64,000 nucleotides of DNA from contig JAFXDF010000020.1 of the NCBI GenBank assembly GCA_017521295.1, positions 1 through 64,000 of the forward strand, written 5' to 3'. Below, in pieces: positions 42,861 through 51,005 of the stretch. A program made the position numbers and the translations under genes. The notes under the pieces are model-generated. The model searched no databases, was not told the DNA's origin, and saw only the letters and a list, made by a program, of their open reading frames with translations. Each line of letters starts with the position of its first letter. Positions within the stretch are counted from its first letter, which is position 1. This stretch comes from Clostridia bacterium. GTDB lineage: Bacteria > Bacillota > Clostridia > Oscillospirales > Butyricicoccaceae.

Positions 42861-44791
42861 TCACACTTGCAAAACACGCAGGCTACTGCTTTGGCGTCCG
42901 CCGGGCGGTGCAGATGGCCGAAGACAACGCATCTCCGAATAATTTGCTCTATGCCGCCGGACCGCTGATCCACAACCGACACGTGATCGAGGACCTTCGT
43001 AAGAAAGGTGTCATCACGGTGAACGATCTGGAAGAGATCCCCGACGGGGCACGGGTCATCGTCCGGGCCCACGGGGTTCCGCCGGAGGATTACGCCGTTC
43101 TGGAGAAAAAAGGCTGCCGGGTGCTGGACGCCACCTGTCCCTTTGTGGCCCGGATCCATAAAATCGCTGAGGAGGAAAGCCAAAAGGGAAGGGCCATTTT
43201 AATCTTTGGCAAGCACGGACACCCGGAGGTGGTGGGCATTGCCGCCCGCTGCAAGACCCCTCTGATCGCCGAAACCGAAGAAGATCTGAAGGAAATTCTT
43301 AAGAATTGGGCCGATCAGCCCATTTCAGTGGTTTGCCAGACCACTTTTCAAAAAGAAATTTGTTTAAAGTTTGTAAATATCGTAAAAAACACTTGTAATT
43401 CACCCCAGATATTTGATACAATATGTAATGCTACGGATTTACGCCAGACTGAGGCGCAAACCCTGGCTTTGCGGTCCGATTTTGCGGTTGTCATCGGTGA
43501 CCCTTCCAGCAGCAACTCCCAAAGCCTCTATCGGCTGTGCTCGGAATATTGTCCGAAGGTGCAGTTCATTCAGGACGCACAGGAGTTGGATCTGACTGGA
43601 TTGAAGCGGTCAACCCACGCGTTCGTCACTGCGGGCGCTTCAACACCGGATCGAATTATTGAGGAGGTATATAGGAACATGACTGAAGAAATCAAGACCA
43701 CCGGCGCAGAGAGCTTTGAGGAATTACTGGAGCAGTCTCTGAAAACTTTACATACAGGAGAAAAGGTGACTGGCATCGTTACCGCTATCAACGCTACCGA
43801 AGTGTCCGTTGATCTGGGTGTCAAGCAGGCTGGCTACATCCCCACCACCGAGCTGTCCGACGATCCCACCTACGTTGTTGCTGATAACATCCACGTGGGC
43901 GACGAAGTCGAAGCCTTTGTCGTGCGTGTGAACGATGTGGAAGGCTGGATCATGCTGTCCAAGAAGCGTCTGGATGCCGTCAAGAACTGGGAGGTTCTGG
44001 AGGCTGCCGTCGAGAGCAAGGAGACCATGGAAGGCGTTATCGTGGATCAGAACAAGGGCGGCGTTGTCGCTCTGGTCAAGGGCATCCGCGTGTTCATCCC
44101 CGCCAGCCAGACCGGCCTGCCCCGCGAGGCTTCTTTTGACGCCATGATGAAGACCACCCAGAAGCTGCGCATCACTGAAGTCAACACCCAGCGTCATCGC
44201 GTTGTTGGCTCCATCAAGGCTCTGCAGAACGAGGCCCGCAAGGAAGCTCAGGCCAAGATCTGGGAGACCATCGAAGTTGGCACCGTCTATCAGGGCGTTG
44301 TCAAGTCCTTCACTTCTTATGGCGCTTTCGTGGATATCGGCGGCGTGGACGGTATGGTCCACATCTCCGAGCTGTCCTGGGGCCGCGTGAAGCATCCCTC
44401 TGACGTTCTGACCATCGGTCAGGAAGTCGAGGTCTATGTCATCGCTCTGGATGCCGAGAAGAAGAAGATCTCTCTGGGCTATCGCAAGGCCGAGGACAAT
44501 CCCTGGACCAAGTTCACCACCACCTATGCCGAGGGCGATGTCGCCAACGTCAAGGTTGTGAAGTTCATGCCCTTCGGCGCTTTCGCCGAGGTTCTGCCCG
44601 GCGTTGACGGTCTGATCCACATTTCTCAGATCGCTGACCGCCGCATCGGCAAGCCCGAGGAAGTCCTGCAGGTTGGCCAGATGGTCGACGCCAAGATCAT
44701 TGGCATCGACGAGGACAAGAAGAAGATTTCTCTGTCCATCCGTGCTCTGCTGACCGGTGAAGAGGCTCCCGCTGAGGAGACTGCTGAGTAA
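42857..44791 (+). CDS. ispH-rpsA: IspH (HMBPP reductase) fused to S1 RNA-binding protein
   Basis: A 644-residue fusion, a known arrangement in Clostridia. The IspH part (1-274) makes isopentenyl and dimethylallyl diphosphate in the MEP pathway; the [4Fe-4S] ligands are Cys11, Cys94 and Cys190. The second part (275-644) has four S1 repeats, for example YGAFVDIGGVDGMVHISELSW and FGAFAEVLPGVDGLIHISQI, as in ribosomal protein S1 of Firmicutes. Codon use switches at the junction: ordinary in IspH, strongly biased in S1. An ATG at 43679 with GAGGAGG upstream falls exactly at the junction. The gene ends the scpA-ispH block at a terminator. Confidence 0.95.
   Translation: MITLAKHAGYCFGVRRAVQMAEDNASPNNLLYAAGPLIHNRHVIEDLRKKGVITVNDLEEIPDGARVIVRAHGVPPEDYAVLEKKGCRVLDATCPFVARIHKIAEEESQKGRAILIFGKHGHPEVVGIAARCKTPLIAETEEDLKEILKNWADQPISVVCQTTFQKEICLKFVNIVKNTCNSPQIFDTICNATDLRQTEAQTLALRSDFAVVIGDPSSSNSQSLYRLCSEYCPKVQFIQDAQELDLTGLKRSTHAFVTAGASTPDRIIEEVYRNMTEEIKTTGAESFEELLEQSLKTLHTGEKVTGIVTAINATEVSVDLGVKQAGYIPTTELSDDPTYVVADNIHVGDEVEAFVVRVNDVEGWIMLSKKRLDAVKNWEVLEAAVESKETMEGVIVDQNKGGVVALVKGIRVFIPASQTGLPREASFDAMMKTTQKLRITEVNTQRHRVVGSIKALQNEARKEAQAKIWETIEVGTVYQGVVKSFTSYGAFVDIGGVDGMVHISELSWGRVKHPSDVLTIGQEVEVYVIALDAEKKKISLGYRKAEDNPWTKFTTTYAEGDVANVKVVKFMPFGAFAEVLPGVDGLIHISQIADRRIGKPEEVLQVGQMVDAKIIGIDEDKKKISLSIRALLTGEEAPAEETAE
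43393..43422 (+). promoter_or_regulatory. Candidate internal promoter for the S1 half
   Basis: TTGTAA (43393-43398), an 18-base spacer and TACAAT (43417-43422) lie within an unusually AT-rich stretch of the IspH coding part (about 43330-43440), some 250 bases before the internal start. Confidence 0.45.
43661..43681 (+). promoter_or_regulatory. Internal ribosome site and start at the IspH/S1 junction
   Basis: GAGGAGG (43661-43667) and AGGA (43673-43676) precede an in-frame ATG at 43679. Translation from here would give a free 370-residue four-repeat S1 protein, the size of stand-alone Firmicute S1 proteins. Confidence 0.6.
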
Positions 44792-44808
44792 GCAATCAAA
44801 AGAAAACA

Positions 44809-44842
44809 GCCTCCGGTCGGTATGACCGGAGGCTTTCTTTTA
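44809..44842. terminator. Terminator after ispH-rpsA
   Basis: A perfect 10-bp stem (GCCTCCGGTC and its complement) with a GGTAT loop, followed by TTTCTTTTATT. It lies between convergent genes. Confidence 0.88.
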
Positions 44843-45871
44843 TTCTTCATCCTCATCCGTTGGGCGTTTTTTGCTTTTGGTAGGGGAGATATGGCTCAGG
44901 GGATTGGCCTCGGAGGCATCCTTGAGGTTTTGGTCCACCACATGGGTGTAAATCATGGTAGTGTCCAGGTTTTCATGGCCCAGCACTTCCTTGAGGGTAC
45001 GCACATCCACGCCGTTTTGATACATCAGTGTGGCGGCTGTGTGACGAAGTTTATGTACCGAACAGTGTTTTTGGGACAGGCCAGCTGCGCCAAGATACTT
45101 CTTCACCAGGGCTTTGACCGTCTGCACATTGATCCGCTGGCCGAACTGGCTGACAAACAGCGCGTTTTTATGGCCGGCTTTTGGCGTGATCCGGTGGGGG
45201 AGATAGGCCTCAATAGCGTTGAGACAAGCCTGGTTTAAATAAACCATCCGCTCCTTATTGCCTTTTCCAAGCAGCCGCAGGCGGTCATCGGAGATATCCT
45301 GGAGGTTGATGCCTACAAGCTCGGAAACACGCATGCCGCAGTTGAGAAACAGGGTGATGATACAGTAATCCCGCTCTTTGTATTTTCCTTCGATGGATTC
45401 CAGTAATTGCAGGCTTTCACGAAGGGTCAGATACTTGGGCAGTGCGTTCTGGGCTTTAGGCATATCCAGGCTCTTGGTGGGGTTTTCGTCGATCAGCTGC
45501 AGTTTGTCGCAATAATATTTGTAAAATCCACGCAGGGAAGAGACCTTGCGAGCTCGTGTACGGACTTCGTTACCATATTCCGTTTCGGCACTTTTATGGT
45601 GTTTTGGCCGCTCTCTGGCAGTAAAAACAAGGAAATCCAGAACTTCTGCACGGGTAACACTACGGACAAGCTCCAGGTCAACAGGGTCCAGCGAAATGGC
45701 CGAAAAGTCCTGAGAAGGGGAGGTAAGGCCCCTTTTTTGCAGGATAAAGCGGAAAAAAGTTCGCAAATCCAGATAATATTCGTTGACAGTTCTGGGAGAC
45801 CGGCCCATAATAGTTTCCAGATAGACCAGATAATCCCGAATAACCGGTGGGGATTCCTTTAAATAATCCAT
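44840..45871 (-). CDS. Tyrosine recombinase (XerC/XerD-like)
   Basis: A 343-residue site-specific recombinase. The N-terminal SAM-like core-binding domain spans about 8-130. The catalytic set is complete: Arg181 (CGMRVSEL), Lys203 (LGKGNKER), His273-Arg276 (HKLRHT), His299 (LGHENLD) and Tyr308 (MIYTH). The last 30 residues are a charged tail. It is slightly longer than classical XerC/D (about 300). No phage or transposon genes flank it, so it may be a chromosomal XerC-like enzyme or a domesticated integrase. Its 5' region overlaps that of the divergent alkyltransferase gene; TATGAGGG provides the ribosome site. Confidence 0.9.
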   Translation of the reverse strand: MDYLKESPPVIRDYLVYLETIMGRSPRTVNEYYLDLRTFFRFILQKRGLTSPSQDFSAISLDPVDLELVRSVTRAEVLDFLVFTARERPKHHKSAETEYGNEVRTRARKVSSLRGFYKYYCDKLQLIDENPTKSLDMPKAQNALPKYLTLRESLQLLESIEGKYKERDYCIITLFLNCGMRVSELVGINLQDISDDRLRLLGKGNKERMVYLNQACLNAIEAYLPHRITPKAGHKNALFVSQFGQRINVQTVKALVKKYLGAAGLSQKHCSVHKLRHTAATLMYQNGVDVRTLKEVLGHENLDTTMIYTHVVDQNLKDASEANPLSHISPTKSKKRPTDEDEE

Positions 45872-45899
45872 AAAACCCTCATAAATAATGGTGAAATCA

Positions 45900-46379
45900 A
45901 TGTTGTACGAAAATATTTTGTATCATTTTCAAGGCGGATACTTGACAATTGTTTCTGATAATCATTATATCAGAAAGATCCTGTTTGGCAAGCATGAGCT
46001 TGGAGAAGATATTCTGTTTGCGCCCGAACATCCGCTGCTGAAAGAGGCCGCCAGACAGCTGAACGAGTATTTTGACGGTCGACGAAATACCTTTGATTTA
46101 CCAATTTGTCCGGACGGCACTGATTTTCAAAAATCTGTCTGGAACGGTCTGCTGCAGATCCCATACGGCGAAACCTGGACCTACGGTCAGATGGCAGCGT
46201 TTATAGATCGACCCAAAGCGTCCAGAGCGGTCGGCGGCGCGTGCCACAACAATCCGATTGCAATTGTGATCCCGTGTCATCGTGTGGTAGGCACAAATGG
46301 AAATCTTACAGGATTCGGCGGCGGATTGGAAATGAAACGATGGCTGTTGGAGCTGGAATCGCAGAATTGTACGAAATAA
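45900..46379 (+). CDS. ogt: Methylated-DNA-protein cysteine methyltransferase
   Basis: A 159-residue suicide enzyme that removes alkyl groups from O6-guanine in DNA. The active-site motif IVIPCHRVVG has Cys126, preceded by the helix-turn-helix IPYGETWTYGQMA and the Asn/Arg hinge region ASRAVGGA. No Ada regulatory domain is present, so it is Ogt-like. I choose ATG 45900, with GGTGA upstream; ATG 45888 has none. It is transcribed away from the recombinase gene, only 28 bases apart, and ends in a terminator. Confidence 0.92.
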   Translation: MLYENILYHFQGGYLTIVSDNHYIRKILFGKHELGEDILFAPEHPLLKEAARQLNEYFDGRRNTFDLPICPDGTDFQKSVWNGLLQIPYGETWTYGQMAAFIDRPKASRAVGGACHNNPIAIVIPCHRVVGTNGNLTGFGGGLEMKRWLLELESQNCTK

Positions 46380-46392
46380 GATAATATGTAGC

Positions 46393-46432
46393 AAAACCGG
46401 CGTCCGTATGATTCGGGTGCCGGTTTTCTGTT
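46393..46432 (+). terminator. Terminator of ogt
   Basis: AAAACCGGC / GCCGGTTTT outer stem with a partly paired interior, followed by a short T-rich tract. Confidence 0.75.
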
Positions 46433-46455
46433 ATTCTGGTTCAAACGCTCCCCTA

Positions 46456-46485
46456 AATTATACAAAATATTCATTTTGTATAATT
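46456..46485. repeat. Perfect AT-rich inverted repeat
   Basis: A 13-bp perfect inverted repeat (46456-46468 with 46473-46485, arm AATTATACAAAAT) around a 4-base centre ATTC. It lies between the ogt terminator and the end of the ABC permease gene. No T-run follows. Related sequences occur at 45903-45927 and 48710-48731. Confidence 0.75.
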
Positions 46486-46510
46486 AACTGTGCCGGAGAA
46501 AACACATCCC

Positions 46511-47677
46511 TCATTCTGTGTGAATTGCTTTGATGGGATCCAGTTTTGCTGCGCGCAGTGCCGGCAACATTCCAAACAACACGCCGCATACGGCAGAAAT
46601 CCCAAGACTAATCAGAATACTTTCCCGCTGATAATGCAGCGCTGCATCAAACAGTTTCTGGAACAGACATACAATTCCATAACTACAGACAATTCCAAGT
46701 AATCCGCCAATCAAACACAGCAACATTGCCTCGCATAAGAATGTTTGCATGATTTCTCGTTTCTTCGCACCCAGTGCACGGTAAATTCCAATTTCCCTCG
46801 TGCGTGTATCGATGGATGAAACCATGGCATTCATGACGCCGATTCCCCCTACCACAACAGAAATCCCGGCAATTCCGCTAATCAGAAACGCTATCGTATC
46901 AGTAATGGCCGAAAAACTGTCCAGATACTGGTTCAGGTTTTCGTAAAGATAGTTCGTCCCCTCAGCTCGGTTCAGCTTTTCCAGCATGTTATCCGCCGCA
47001 TCGGGATCATCCAGATTGGTGATCAATTTATCGGTCTGTGCGGCGGGATCCATAGTCTGCAGCGTAGTATAAGGCATATATACCAGATACGGCATTTTAC
47101 CGCCGACCATCATGGAAATTCCGGCAGATTGCGATCGGATCACAGCGCAGATTTCCATCGCCTCTTTTCGGCCATTTACGGTTACATAGAGCGTCTTCCC
47201 AATAACATTGGTTCGTTTATATACTTTTTGTGCGAAATCTGCGTCGATCACAGCGATTTTTGCAGCTTCACGCACTTGTGCCGCAGTCGGCAGACTGCCA
47301 TGATAGACTTCTATCTGAAAAACGTCACTTAAAGCCTGGTCAATGCCCAAAATTCCGGCGCTGGAAGAAAGATTGCGCAACTGGATCGTGCCCGATGCGA
47401 TGGCCAATGGCATGACCGCATGCACACCGTTTGCAGACGCGATCGTTTCCACGGCTTGTTCGGAAAGCGACTCCCCTGCTTTGTGGTAAAATGCAACGCC
47501 GCCGACCCCTATGCGATCCAGCTCCTGCTGCACCGAATCCCCTGCCAACAATCCAAAACTCAAAACCGAGCTGACAGAAGTGATGCCAACGCAGATGGCT
47601 AAAACACAAAGTTTTGTTCGGATTCCGGCCCTGAAAATGTTTTTTCCCGCTAAAACCAGCAAATCAATGGGATACAA
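46511..47677 (-). CDS. MacB/FtsX-type ABC transporter permease
   Basis: A 388-residue permease of the MacB/LolE type. Helix 1 lies at about 20-45, followed by a large outside domain (about 50-260) and three C-terminal helices. The conserved cytoplasmic loop DTRTREIGIYRALGAKKREI is recognisable by TRTREIGIYRALGA. I place the start at TTG 47677, with GGTGG 6 bases upstream, overlapping the adaptor gene by 14 bases. No ATP-binding subunit is encoded beside it. The two genes look lower in GC than their surroundings. Confidence 0.87.
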   Translation of the reverse strand: MYPIDLLVLAGKNIFRAGIRTKLCVLAICVGITSVSSVLSFGLLAGDSVQQELDRIGVGGVAFYHKAGESLSEQAVETIASANGVHAVMPLAIASGTIQLRNLSSSAGILGIDQALSDVFQIEVYHGSLPTAAQVREAAKIAVIDADFAQKVYKRTNVIGKTLYVTVNGRKEAMEICAVIRSQSAGISMMVGGKMPYLVYMPYTTLQTMDPAAQTDKLITNLDDPDAADNMLEKLNRAEGTNYLYENLNQYLDSFSAITDTIAFLISGIAGISVVVGGIGVMNAMVSSIDTRTREIGIYRALGAKKREIMQTFLCEAMLLCLIGGLLGIVCSYGIVCLFQKLFDAALHYQRESILISLGISAVCGVLFGMLPALRAAKLDPIKAIHTE

Positions 47678-48674
47678 GACGAACCACCGCTCCTTCCCAT
47701 TGCAAATCGGGCTGAAGCAGCACAACATCCTGCCTGCTCAGACCTTGTTTGATTTCCACTTGGTTTTCCAACTCGGAGCCGGTCTCAACCGCCTGTTTTA
47801 TGATGCGTAGGCCCTGCAGCTTCAGGACATATTCCTGGCCGGTATCATCCTGACCAACGGCTTCATAGGGTAACAGAAGGATATTCTCACGGAGCGAAAC
47901 TACGACTTTTGCCGCCGCACGATACCCGGGTTTTAAGGACGCGGGTTCCTGCAATGTGATTTGCACAGCAGTGTCATAGGTGGTCTGTCCGGTCAGCCGG
48001 GTCGTCTGTTTTGCATAGGGTGCGATCGCCGTCAGATTGCCAGGCAAATCATTGACCCCAAAGGCCGGTACCGACACATAGCAGTCCATGTCCTGATTCA
48101 GAAGTCCGATCACGTCCTCCCCTGCTATCGCTTCGATCTGAAGGCTTTCCGGAGAATACAGTTCCATGCAAGGCAGCAAGGAAGCGGCGATTTCTCCTAT
48201 GTTTGCAGATATATTCATCACGATCGCCTCATCATTGCTGTAAAGGTAGTATACTTCACAATTATTGATTTGTAAAGGAATATTTGTGTTTACGGTATTC
48301 AAGAGCTGTTCTGCTGCCGTCAAATCGCCTGAAAGGATGGCATCTTTTAGTTCTGCCATTGCCAAGGCTGAAGCTACCTGCTCCCCGGTGGCTGGTTCGG
48401 TCTGTTCCAGCTTCATGAGGCACTGCCCTGCGGTCACCTGCTGCCCTTCGGAAACATAGATTTCCAGCACGCGGCTGCTGCCCCGTGGGTAAAGCCGCTG
48501 CAGTTCGGCGGCAAATACGCTCCCCTGCAGCGTTACGGTATCCTGGATGGAATTGACCTCCGGATATTGAAATTGCAGGGTCTCCCCTTTTTGTGTCTTG
48601 CTGTATGGACTGCATGTATACACAAACCCAAGCAGCAGGCCGGTTGCTGCTATGACAACCATGATTTTTTTCAC
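47664..48674 (-). CDS. HlyD/MacA-type membrane fusion adaptor protein
   Basis: A 336-residue periplasmic-adaptor-type protein found with MacB permeases in Gram-positives. It has an N-terminal membrane anchor (about 4-22), a lipoyl-like half-motif EIYVSEGQQVTAGQCLMKLEQ, a short helical hairpin (about 95-145), the second half-motif region, and a beta-barrel with LKPGYRAAAKVVV. GTG 48674 has GAGGTGG upstream. It is the first gene of the pair. Substrates for such systems include peptides and antibiotics; none can be assigned here. Confidence 0.87.
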   Translation of the reverse strand: MKKIMVVIAATGLLLGFVYTCSPYSKTQKGETLQFQYPEVNSIQDTVTLQGSVFAAELQRLYPRGSSRVLEIYVSEGQQVTAGQCLMKLEQTEPATGEQVASALAMAELKDAILSGDLTAAEQLLNTVNTNIPLQINNCEVYYLYSNDEAIVMNISANIGEIAASLLPCMELYSPESLQIEAIAGEDVIGLLNQDMDCYVSVPAFGVNDLPGNLTAIAPYAKQTTRLTGQTTYDTAVQITLQEPASLKPGYRAAAKVVVSLRENILLLPYEAVGQDDTGQEYVLKLQGLRIIKQAVETGSELENQVEIKQGLSRQDVVLLQPDLQWEGAVVRLVSH

Positions 48675-48709
48675 GAAGCCACCTCATTTCTGCTGATATT
48701 CTTGCCTGC

Positions 48710-48731
48710 AAAGTACAAAATATGAGTACAA
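48710..48731. repeat. AT-rich repeat motif upstream of the adaptor gene
   Basis: Read on the minus strand: TTGTAC-TC-ATATTTTGTAC. It resembles the plus-strand sequence at 45903-45927 (TTGTAC-GAAA-ATATTTTGTA) and an arm of the palindrome at 46456-46485. It lies between the divergent adaptor and Cys-rich genes. Confidence 0.5.
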
Positions 48732-48750
48732 CAGAACGGAGGTGGAACAA

Positions 48751-48885
48751 ATGCAAATTCCCTGTTCCGAGGAGCGCTGTGCCTATCAGACCTATGGGGA
48801 GTGTACCTTAAAAACCGTCACCGATGACTGTACCATGAATCAAAAATGCGCCTATTATCGGCCAAAGAGCAAAAAACAGCTGTAA
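48751..48885 (+). CDS. Small Cys-rich protein, 44 residues
   Basis: A very short gene with a strong GGAGGTGG ribosome site 7 bases ahead of ATG 48751. The product has Cys at 5, 10, 18, 27 and 33 in the pattern CSEERCAYQ, YGECTL and KCAYYRP. Many Clostridia carry such tiny proteins with a CxxxxCxYQ start; some databases give them misleading acyl-carrier names. The Cys spacing suggests metal binding, but function is unknown. Its stop overlaps a terminator shared with radA. Confidence 0.7.
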   Translation: MQIPCSEERCAYQTYGECTLKTVTDDCTMNQKCAYYRPKSKKQL

Positions 48886-48904
48886 GGGCATTTTCCCTTA
48901 CAGC
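48877..48904. terminator. Bidirectional terminator
   Basis: A perfect 12-bp stem (CAGCTGTAAGGG and its complement) with a CATTTT loop, between the small Cys-rich gene and the convergent radA gene. Confidence 0.78.
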
Positions 48905-48917
48905 TGCTGATTTTACA

Positions 48918-50285
48918 TTATTCAAAGCACTTTCGGATAGCGCTTTGCACATCTTTCACAGGAATCAGCCGGATGCCCTCCATACCCCGAAGGCCGGACA
49001 GGTTGTCCTCTGGCAGAATGCAGGTTTTAAAGCCCAGGCGCTGAAGTTCCGCGATCCGCTGAGCCGCGCCGGTAACGGCACGCACCTCACCGGACAGGCC
49101 AACTTCGCCAAAAGCGGCCAGATCCTGGGGGATGCTTCGCTCCAGATAGCTGGAGGCAATGGCAAGAAGGACTGCCAGATCCACCGCAGGCTCGTCCAGA
49201 TCCATTCCGCCCACCACGTTGATATAGGTGTCATAGGCGCCCAGAAGCATGCCTGCACGCTTTTCCAGAATGGCCAGCAGCAACACCGCACGGTTGTAGT
49301 CGATGCCGGCGGCCGTTCTACGGGCTGAGCCGTAGGCTGACTTGGTCACCAGGCCCTGGATCTCAGCCAGGATGGGCCGTGTTCCCTCCAGTGTGGCCAC
49401 CACGCAGCTGCCGTTGGCGTTTTCCGGCCGGCCGCTGAGCAGCGCCGCCGAGGGATTCTGCACCTCGTCAAGGCCCAGATGGGTCATTTCGAACATACCG
49501 ATCTCATTGGTGGAGCCAAAGCGGTTTTTGGTGGCCCGCAGCAGCCGATAGGAGGCATGGCGGTCGCCCTCAAAGTTGAGCACAGCGTCCACCATGTGCT
49601 CCAGCACCTTGGGACCGGCAATGCCGCCGTCTTTGTTCACGTGACCCACCAGGATCACCGAAACCGAATTGGTCTTTGCGAACTGCATAAGCTGCATGGT
49701 GCACTCCCGCACCTGGGTAATGCTGCCGGGAGCCGATTGCAGTTCGGGATTGAGCATGGTCTGAATGGAGTCCACGATCATGACCGAAGGTTTCAGCTGA
49801 AGTGCCGACAGCAGGATCTGGTCCATCTGTGTCTCGGCGCAAATGAGCAGATTATCTCCGTCAATGCCCAGGCGATCCGCCCGCATTTTGATCTGCGCCA
49901 GCGATTCCTCGCCGGTAACGTACAACACGGAAGAGCCCTCACAAAGGCTCCTGCAGGCCTGCAAGAGCAGGGTGGATTTACCGATGCCGGGGGCGCCCGA
50001 TACCAGAACCAGACTTCCCTTTACCATACCGCCGCCCAATACCCGGTCAAGTTCTCCGATTCCGGTGGAAAACCGGACATCCTCGGTGCCGGCGATCTCT
50101 TTCAGTCGGACCGGACGGCTTCCGCCGCCGGGGGCCAGAATATTCACGCTTTTGGCATGCTTCTCTTCCCGAACGATCTCTTCGGCCATGGTGTTCCAGC
50201 TGCCACAGGACGGACATTTGCCGTACCACTTGGGCGAATCATAGCCGCATTCGGTGCATACATAGGCTGTTTTTGTTTTTGCCAT
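48918..50285 (-). CDS. radA: DNA repair protein RadA
   Basis: A 455-residue RecA-like helicase that helps branch migration in recombinational repair. The N-terminal zinc finger has Cys10, Cys13, Cys24 and Cys27; Walker A is GAPGIGKST; KNRFGSTNE is the RadA-specific KNRFG motif; and the C-terminal Lon-like domain has the expected GLSGEVRAVTGA. It is the last gene of the minus-strand operon, five bases after cwlD. Confidence 0.97.
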   Translation of the reverse strand: MAKTKTAYVCTECGYDSPKWYGKCPSCGSWNTMAEEIVREEKHAKSVNILAPGGGSRPVRLKEIAGTEDVRFSTGIGELDRVLGGGMVKGSLVLVSGAPGIGKSTLLLQACRSLCEGSSVLYVTGEESLAQIKMRADRLGIDGDNLLICAETQMDQILLSALQLKPSVMIVDSIQTMLNPELQSAPGSITQVRECTMQLMQFAKTNSVSVILVGHVNKDGGIAGPKVLEHMVDAVLNFEGDRHASYRLLRATKNRFGSTNEIGMFEMTHLGLDEVQNPSAALLSGRPENANGSCVVATLEGTRPILAEIQGLVTKSAYGSARRTAAGIDYNRAVLLLAILEKRAGMLLGAYDTYINVVGGMDLDEPAVDLAVLLAIASSYLERSIPQDLAAFGEVGLSGEVRAVTGAAQRIAELQRLGFKTCILPEDNLSGLRGMEGIRLIPVKDVQSAIRKCFE

Positions 50286-50290
50286 CTTCC

Positions 50291-50995
50291 CTATCCCCTG
50301 TTGTATACTTCATAACCGCTGACAATGGCCAGCGCGATTTTGGTTTGGTAGTCGTCCTGCTGCAGTTTGGCGCATTCCTCCGGATTGGACAGAAAGCCGC
50401 ACTCGATGGTGACAGCCGGACTCTGAATATTCTTCATTAAAAACACCCCTTCGGGTGCAGGCTTGCATACCCGGTCATTTTCCGGGTCCAGAACGGCCCG
50501 CAGACGGTCTTGCAGGGCCAGTGCCAGTTCCTGCCCCGCCCCGCCGTAAAAAACCTGTGCGCCGGCGTATTTGGCCTGGGAAAACTGGTTGAGATGAATG
50601 CTGAAAAACGGACATTGCGGATACTGCCGGGCGATCTCCAGCCGGGCGTGCAGATCGGCGTTTTTGTTTTGCCGGGTGGAGGCCTCCGGCTGATACTGCA
50701 GCGAATGATCATCGCTGCGGGTCATCAGCGCCGTTTTGCCGCAAAAACCGAACAAATCCCGGGTCTTTTGGGCGATGGCCAGCGTGATGGGAGCTTCGCA
50801 CACTCCATCGGCTGAAACGGCTCCCCCGTCAATGCCGCCATGACCGGCGTCCAAGATCACATCCACCTGCATTTCGATCAGTTCAGAAGCAAAACGGGTT
50901 TTGCTGTTCACCACGATCATCAGTATTATAGCAATCAACGTCAGGAAAGTCAAAATTCCGTAAAACAGCAGGGTTTTCCATCGAAATCCGCCCAT
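50291..50995 (-). CDS. N-acetylmuramoyl-L-alanine amidase (CwlD-like)
   Basis: A 234-residue amidase_3 enzyme with one N-terminal membrane helix (about 9-30). Zinc ligands fit DAGHGGIDGG (His52), Glu67 and FSIHLNQF (His134); the catalytic Glu is Glu198 in TIECGFLSNPEE. Size, anchor and sequence resemble CwlD, which makes muramic lactam in spore cortex, although vegetative amidases cannot be excluded. The start is ATG 50995 with GAGAGGTGG upstream. Ten bases separate it from the TIGR04086 gene. Confidence 0.88.
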   Translation of the reverse strand: MGGFRWKTLLFYGILTFLTLIAIILMIVVNSKTRFASELIEMQVDVILDAGHGGIDGGAVSADGVCEAPITLAIAQKTRDLFGFCGKTALMTRSDDHSLQYQPEASTRQNKNADLHARLEIARQYPQCPFFSIHLNQFSQAKYAGAQVFYGGAGQELALALQDRLRAVLDPENDRVCKPAPEGVFLMKNIQSPAVTIECGFLSNPEECAKLQQDDYQTKIALAIVSGYEVYNRG

Positions 50996-51005
50996 TATCC
51001 ACCTC

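Noticed and set aside
44840-48674. Prophage or integrative element around the tyrosine recombinase
   Set aside because: No structural, replication, conjugation or excisionase genes and no matching attachment-site pair bounding the region were found. The neighbours are ordinary chromosomal genes.
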